From Microbacterium esteraromaticum (lineage in GTDB: Bacteria; Actinomycetota; Actinomycetes; Actinomycetales; Microbacteriaceae): a DNA stretch of 64,000 nt. The stretch lies in NCBI RefSeq assembly GCF_014084045.1, contig NZ_CP043732.1, positions 248,001 to 312,000 on the forward strand. Direction: 5' to 3'. Each line of letters begins with the position of its first letter. Position 1 is the first letter of the stretch. Below, piece by piece: positions 59,498-64,000 of the stretch. The notes beneath the pieces were generated by a model that worked only from the letters and a program-made list of their open reading frames with translations, ran no database searches and had not been told where the DNA came from. A program made the translations under genes and the position numbers.

Positions 59498-60360
59498 AGT
59501 TCGGTCTCCTCCTGCGGAAGCCCGCCGATCGGCAGCGAGATGCCGAACACGGATCCGGCCGTCGGCTGCTGCCGTGCCTCTTCGACGCCGAGGTCGACGG
59601 TGCCGGTGGTGATGTAGAGCGTCTGCAGCCCAGCACCGCCGAAGGCGCAGCTGGTCACGTTGCGTGCGGGAACGAGGATCTCCTGACTCCAGGTGCCGTC
59701 GAGCTCGATCCGCCGCAGCCGACCGCCCGCCCACATCGCGACCCAGATGCCACCGCCGGCGTCGACGGCGATCCCGTCGGGCGTCCCCAGGTCGGGGTCC
59801 ACCTCGATGAGCACCCGGTCTCCCGACACGTCCTGCGTCTCGGGGTCGTAGTCGAGGACGGTGACCGCCCGACGAACGCTGTCGACGAGGTAGAGCGATC
59901 GGCCATCCGGAGAGAAGGCCATGCCGTTGGGCATCCCGAGCCCGGCACGCACCTCGGTCGGCGCGGATTCGCCGGCTCGCAGCCGGAAGAGGGAGCCACC
60001 GGCGGCGAGGTCGTGCCGCATGCTGCCGAACCAGAGCTCGCCCCCGGGGCCGACGGCACCGTCCGAGAGCCGCAGCCCCGTCTCCCGCTGGAGCACGCTG
60101 ATGCGCCCCAGCTCATGGAAGTCCGCGTCGAGGACGGCCACGTCGAGGTCATGAAGGGCCACGTAGCCGCCGCGGCGCCGCGGAAGCACGGCGCTGACCG
60201 GAGAGCCGAAGACCTTCATCGTCCGCGTACGGCCATCCTGGCTGCGCATCACCTTGCCGTCGGGGATGTCGACCCACAGCAGCCCGGCTCCGTGCCACAC
60301 CGGCCCTTCACCCAGCAGCGCACCGGCCTCGAAGACCGGCCTCGCCTCCAAACGGATCAT
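59494..60360 (-). CDS. SMP-30/gluconolactonase-family protein
   Basis: The 288-residue beta-propeller has the SMP-30 calcium/zinc ligands in GEGPVWHGAGLLWVDIP (Glu), GLGMPNGMAFSPDGRSLYL (Asn) and GTPDGIAVDAGGGIWVA (Asp). Family members hydrolyse sugar or other lactones. It begins with ATGA overlap of the amidohydrolase gene and ends with overlap of the VOC gene. A lactone product of the upstream amidohydrolase step could be its substrate. Confidence 0.85.
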   Translation of the reverse strand: MIRLEARPVFEAGALLGEGPVWHGAGLLWVDIPDGKVMRSQDGRTRTMKVFGSPVSAVLPRRRGGYVALHDLDVAVLDADFHELGRISVLQRETGLRLSDGAVGPGGELWFGSMRHDLAAGGSLFRLRAGESAPTEVRAGLGMPNGMAFSPDGRSLYLVDSVRRAVTVLDYDPETQDVSGDRVLIEVDPDLGTPDGIAVDAGGGIWVAMWAGGRLRRIELDGTWSQEILVPARNVTSCAFGGAGLQTLYITTGTVDLGVEEARQQPTAGSVFGISLPIGGLPQEETEL

Positions 60361-61748
60361 CTCGCCTCCGAACTCAGCTCGAGCACCCGGCGAAGCGGCT
60401 CCGCCAGCGCTCGGATCCGGGCCTGTCGCCCGGACGCGTCGGCCCCCACGGCCAGATCGAGGTGCTCGCGCATCCGCTCGACCTCTCTTGTGTCGTTCTC
60501 CCCCGCCGGGAGATGCGTCTCGCCGGCGATGACCGTGCGAGTGAGCGCCGCGTCCACCACCTGATCGAGGATCTGCTGGGCACCCCCTTCGCACTCGGCA
60601 TCGACCACGATGAAATCGGCGTCGGCTCCAGGTGCGATGGCACCACCGCGGCTGCCGATGGCTGCCGCGCCTCCCCTGGTCGCCATGCGCATGGCATCGG
60701 CGGCGGCGATCGGGTCGCCGGCCTCTGCGCTCGTGCGCACGGCCTCGCGGATCTCGGCGAAGAGATCGGGGCGGTCGGCGACCTGGCTGTCCATTCCCAG
60801 CGCGGAGCGGACGCCGCGCCTGAGCCATTCGCCGACCGGCGCCGAGCCGACGCCGAGCCGGCGATTCGATCCGGGACAGTGCACCAGGCTCGCACCTGCC
60901 GAGGCGACCACGTCGATCTCCTCCGGCATCAGATGCACGCCGTGCGCGTACGAGGCGAACGGACCGACCAGGCCGAAGCGCCGGAGCCGCGCGAGCGGAT
61001 CCTCCTCGCCTCCCAGCCAGGTGCGCTGCGCCGCGCTCTCGAGCAGGTGCGTGTGAACGCGCAGGTCTCCCCTGTGCGCGGCGAGCACGCTCAGGCCCTC
61101 CTCCGAGCACCACTGCGGCGCCACCGGGCCGATGGCGAGCCGCACCCGCGACTGCGCCTCGCCGACGAGCACACGGGCTGCGCGGATCAGCTCCGGCCAG
61201 TCCGCCACGGCCATGCCGCGCTCGGGGAGCGGGATGCCGGCCTGGTCATCGCCGTCGGTCACCGGAAGGTACTCCGCCTGGTCGGTGAAGCCGAGCACGA
61301 CCACGGCACGCAGCCCGGTGCGTCCGAGGGCGCGGAGTGCGGCGTCGAGCTCGTCGAGGCGGGCATCCGCGTCTCCCCAGCTGTGCAGCACGATCTGCGC
61401 GGCAGTCGCCCCCGCTTGGAGCAGCTCCGCCGCAGCGACGGTCGCGTCGTCCAGCGCGGGCAGCGGTGTGAGCGCCGAGAGCGCGTAGGCCCACTGCTCG
61501 AACGACATCCCCGGGAGGGAGGCCTGAGCGACGGCCGGCGTGCTGCGAAGGTGCGTGTGCGCGTCCACGAGCCCCGGCATCGTCGTCCCCGGCAGGTGCT
61601 CGATGTCGCCGGCGCCGACCGCGCGGGCCAGCTCCGAGCCGGCGATCACATCGAGGATGATGCCGTCCTCCACCAGCAGGCCGCGGTCGGATTCCACCTG
61701 GGCGTCTGCGTCGCGGAGCAGCCGCTCGCACCGGTATCCGCGGATCAT
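60357..61748 (-). CDS. Amidohydrolase-family metal-dependent hydrolase (TRZ/ATZ/cytosine-deaminase type)
   Basis: A 463-residue amidohydrolase. PGLVDAHTHLRSTPAVA has the HxH pair at about residue 62, RVHTHLLESAAQR the third His, VHCPGSNRRLG the conserved His-x-x-x-S-N, and GMDSQVADRPDLF the Asp. RGGAAAIGSRGGAIAPGADADFIVVD closes the beta-sandwich. This matches the TRZ/ATZ and deaminase branch, which removes amino groups from ring compounds. It overlaps both neighbours, linking it to the importer. A nitrogen heterocycle substrate is likely. Confidence 0.85.
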   Translation of the reverse strand: MIRGYRCERLLRDADAQVESDRGLLVEDGIILDVIAGSELARAVGAGDIEHLPGTTMPGLVDAHTHLRSTPAVAQASLPGMSFEQWAYALSALTPLPALDDATVAAAELLQAGATAAQIVLHSWGDADARLDELDAALRALGRTGLRAVVVLGFTDQAEYLPVTDGDDQAGIPLPERGMAVADWPELIRAARVLVGEAQSRVRLAIGPVAPQWCSEEGLSVLAAHRGDLRVHTHLLESAAQRTWLGGEEDPLARLRRFGLVGPFASYAHGVHLMPEEIDVVASAGASLVHCPGSNRRLGVGSAPVGEWLRRGVRSALGMDSQVADRPDLFAEIREAVRTSAEAGDPIAAADAMRMATRGGAAAIGSRGGAIAPGADADFIVVDAECEGGAQQILDQVVDAALTRTVIAGETHLPAGENDTREVERMREHLDLAVGADASGRQARIRALAEPLRRVLELSSEAR

Positions 61749-62536
61749 GTCGTCCTCGCCCAGGTGATCGCGGTGCGCTCGAGCACCGCCACGATCGAGA
61801 ACAGCGCGGCCGCGAGGATCGCAGAGAGCACGACGGCCGACCACATGGTCTGCATCTGCAGCGCGAGCCACGAGGTGATGACCAGGTGGCCGAGGCCGCC
61901 GCCGACGATCCATTCGGCGGTCATCACACCCAGCACGGCGTTCGGCGCAGCGATGCGCAGCGCGCTGAAGAACGACGGAAGGGAAGCCGGGATGCGCACT
62001 CGCGCATAGGACTGAAGACGCGACGCGTTCAGCACCTTCATCAGCTCCATCGACTCCGCAGATACCGAGTTCAAGCCCTGCAGCGAGTTGATCAGCGTCG
62101 GGAAGAAGACGATCAGGGCGGCCACGACGACGGTCGCCGCGGGGCCGCGGCCGAACGCGAGCGTGATGAACGGAGCGAGCGCGACGACCGGGATGGATCG
62201 CAGGACGAGCGCTCCAGGGAAGATGATGCTCGATACCGTCCGCGATGACGAGATGAGCAGGGCGCCGACGTATCCGACGATGTTTCCCGCCACGAAACCG
62301 GCTGCGGTCGACAGCGCGGTCTGAGCCAGAGCGCTCAGTGCAGTGCCCCAGTCGGCCTGCAGGGCGATGTCGGACGGCGCAGGCAGGATGAACGACGGGA
62401 TGCGGAAGATCCAGACCGCCAGCTGCCAGACGACCACCGCGGCGGCGAGGACGCCGAGCGAGATCAGTGCGCTCGTGGGTGTGACCAGACGACGGCGGGG
62501 GCGCCTCGGCAGCGCAAGGACACGGGTGAGCGTCAT
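61745..62536 (-). CDS. ABC transporter permease (NitT/TauT family), second
   Basis: A 263-residue integral membrane protein with six segments and the loop EAA-like FFSALRIAAPNAVLGVMTAEW that contacts the ATPase. TPTSALISLGVLAAAVVVWQ starts it and RSIPVVALAPFITLAFG lies in the middle. It overlaps the amidohydrolase start by four bases and the other permease stop by four. With two different permeases and one ATPase the importer resembles those for nitrate, taurine, alkanesulfonate or thiamine precursors. Confidence 0.88.
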   Translation of the reverse strand: MTLTRVLALPRRPRRRLVTPTSALISLGVLAAAVVVWQLAVWIFRIPSFILPAPSDIALQADWGTALSALAQTALSTAAGFVAGNIVGYVGALLISSSRTVSSIIFPGALVLRSIPVVALAPFITLAFGRGPAATVVVAALIVFFPTLINSLQGLNSVSAESMELMKVLNASRLQSYARVRIPASLPSFFSALRIAAPNAVLGVMTAEWIVGGGLGHLVITSWLALQMQTMWSAVVLSAILAAALFSIVAVLERTAITWARTT

Positions 62537-63303
62537 ACCTCGGCCCTCCGCTTCGCGCTCTCGTGCCAGGGCGTGGCGAACCGCGCGATCACACCGAACA
62601 GCACGACGAGCAGACCGTTGACCGCGGTGGCGATGACGAGGATCGCCCACAGGTCGGCCATCTTGTACCCGAACATCGCGTGCATCATGGCGAGCCCCAG
62701 GCCCGATTCCGCACCGATCCACTCCGCGATGATCGCGGCGATGAAGGCCGCGGGGGCGGCGATCTTGAGCGATGCGAGGAAGTCCGGCACGACCGCGGGT
62801 GCGCGCAGCCGGAGCAGGGTGGAGAAGTAGGAGAGGTTGAGCACCCGGCCCAGCTCCAGCACGCGCGGGTCCTGCGTGCGCAGCGCGCCGGTGAGGTTCA
62901 CGAGCACGGGGAAATACGCCCCCAGCATCGCGATCGAGATCTTGCTCCAGATGCCGAGCCCGAGAGCCGCGACCAGCGCCGGTGCCAGCGCGATCAGCGG
63001 CACCGAGTACACGATGAGTGCGAGCCGGTAGACGCCTTCGCCTGCCACGCGAAAGCGGTCGACGATGATCGTCAGCAGCACGGCGACGACGATCGCGAGG
63101 GCCAGACCGGCCGCCGTCTCGCCGAGTGTCGTGGCGGTGTTGATCATCAGCGGAGTGCGCCTGTCCCAGATCGTCTGCAGTATCTCGGTCGGCGCTATCA
63201 GGGGCGATGCCGGGTCTTCGACGCCGCTGCCCACGATCTGCCACGCGACGATGAGAGCCGCGTAGAAGAGCACAGGCGCTCCCACGCGCGTCCACCTAGT
63301 CAT
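62533..63303 (-). CDS. ABC transporter permease (NitT/TauT family), first
   Basis: A 256-residue permease with about six membrane segments. PVLFYAALIVAWQIVGSGVE starts it, YSVPLIALAPALVAALG is the central conserved region and SLKIAAPAAFIAAIIAEW is the ATPase-contact loop. It starts at ATG 63303 (or GTG 63309), overlapping the ATPase gene stop. No substrate-binding protein gene is visible before the right edge; it may lie beyond. Confidence 0.88.
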   Translation of the reverse strand: MTRWTRVGAPVLFYAALIVAWQIVGSGVEDPASPLIAPTEILQTIWDRRTPLMINTATTLGETAAGLALAIVVAVLLTIIVDRFRVAGEGVYRLALIVYSVPLIALAPALVAALGLGIWSKISIAMLGAYFPVLVNLTGALRTQDPRVLELGRVLNLSYFSTLLRLRAPAVVPDFLASLKIAAPAAFIAAIIAEWIGAESGLGLAMMHAMFGYKMADLWAILVIATAVNGLLVVLFGVIARFATPWHESAKRRAEV

Positions 63304-64000
63304 CGACACCCCGGTAGGCGTCTGTCAGCAGGGCGGTGAGCCGGTCCTCGTACGCCAGGAACTCCGGCGACCTGGTCAGCTCCTGCGTGCGCGGACGAGG
63401 CAGCCCGATGCGCTCGTCGGCGATGATGCGACCCGGGTTCCTGGCCATGACGAGCACGCGGTCCGACATGAAGACGGCCTCGCTGACGTTGTGCGTGACG
63501 AGGATCGCCGTGGTGCCGGACTCCAGCCAGATCCTCTGCAGCTCTTCGTTCATCTGCCGGCGCCGCAGCTCGTCGAGTCCGTTGAACGGCTCGTCGAGGA
63601 ACAGGATGCGAGGTGAGAGGACGAGCGCGCGGGCGATCGCGACGCGCCGCGCCATGCCGCCCGAGATCTGCGATGGCATCCGACGCTCGAACCCCTCGAG
63701 CCCCACCAGTCTGAGCATCTCCGTGGCCCGCTCCGTGCGCTCGCGCTTGGAGACCCCGGCGAGATCCAGAGGCAGAGCGGTGTTCGACAGGCAGTCGAGC
63801 CACGGCAGCAGCACCGGATCCTGGAAGACGAAGCCGAAGTCGCCGTTCTGACGCGCCTGGCTCGGAGTGCGACCGAACAGGCTGAGCGTTCCTCGCGACG
63901 GCTGCAGGATGTCGGAGATGGTTCGCAGCAGCGTCGATTTGCCGCATCCCGATGGACCGAGAAGGGTGGTGAATCCTCCGACGGGGATGTCGAAGGTGAC
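63296..64000 (-). CDS. ABC transporter ATPase (SsuB/TauB type), cut by window edge
   Basis: The gene continues past the right edge; about 234 residues are visible. GPSGCGKSTLLRTISDI is Walker A, FVFQDPVLLPWL the Q loop, SQISGGMARRVAIARALVL the signature, and ILFLDEPFNGLDELRR Walker B. VTHNVSEAVF gives the switch His. It pairs with the two permeases. The N-terminal residues and any binding protein lie outside the window. The frame continues through the start of the sequence beyond the ATG at 63814, so that internal ATG is not the true start. Confidence 0.92.
   Translation of the reverse strand, partial: VTFDIPVGGFTTLLGPSGCGKSTLLRTISDILQPSRGTLSLFGRTPSQARQNGDFGFVFQDPVLLPWLDCLSNTALPLDLAGVSKRERTERATEMLRLVGLEGFERRMPSQISGGMARRVAIARALVLSPRILFLDEPFNGLDELRRRQMNEELQRIWLESGTTAILVTHNVSEAVFMSDRVLVMARNPGRIIADERIGLPRPRTQELTRSPEFLAYEDRLTALLTDAYRGVDD

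Overview
The window is chromosomal DNA from a high-GC actinobacterium, most probably a Microbacterium or a close relative in the Microbacteriaceae. The evidence is the rRNA operon with typical actinobacterial spacer elements, an Lsr2 nucleoid protein, DtxR, bacterial XPB helicase, DUF3027 and DUF3263 proteins, a WXG100 protein, and a helicase-like protein with a C-terminal nuclease domain of the type first named from Microbacterium testaceum. I see no phage, insertion sequence, integrase or CRISPR array.

Layout. 1-1110: start of hutH (minus strand, cut by the edge) and a divergent IclR regulator whose frame is broken. 1205-6412: 5S, 23S and 16S rRNA genes (minus strand) with two tandem promoters near 6657-6771. 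6986-14254: a minus-strand catabolic cluster (MFS carrier, PuuE-like deacetylase, AroM-family protein, SDR, NAD-epimerase, NCS1 permease) with a divergent GntR regulator and three matching candidate operators. 14300-18300: tRNA-Ala, a membrane protein, GNAT, galU, 5-FTHF cyclo-ligase, FmdB-like protein, mscL. 18324-22904: a degenerate helicase-nuclease with a coupled small gene, and an alkyltransferase homologue that lacks its active cysteine. 22990-26353: acetate symporter pair, GAF-LuxR regulator, lsr2. 26437-31714: tRNA-Arg, HNH nuclease, a possible 36-residue gene, M23 peptidase, DtxR, serC, a heptamer tandem repeat, DUF3027 and a cold-shock protein. 31815-41872: XPB helicase and its partner, hydrolase/TetR pair, two-component system, WXG100 protein, groEL with CIRCE. 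41936-51695: housekeeping and hypothetical genes, tRNA-Thr, MsmK/UgpC-type ATPase and a DUF4032 protein. 51789-64000: a minus-strand operon-like run of at least 12 genes (ABC importer, amidohydrolase, SMP-30, VOC protein, TPP-dependent E1 alpha and beta, SDR, M20 hydrolase, PucR regulator, gamma-glutamyltransferase-like hydrolase), most overlapping by four bases.

The two catabolic clusters are the best candidates for undescribed systems. The first has the logic of hydantoin or allantoin use: import, racemase-like step, ring-opening hydrolase, redox steps. The second joins importer, deaminase-type amidohydrolase, lactonase-like protein, a 2-oxoacid dehydrogenase E1 and two amide hydrolases under a PucR regulator. 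Neither substrate can be read from sequence.

Two window-wide patterns stand out. Many genes start six or seven bases after a TAnnnT box with no ribosome binding site, which fits leaderless transcripts. Three genes, including groEL, are broken by one missing base in a C run, which looks more like base-calling error than decay.
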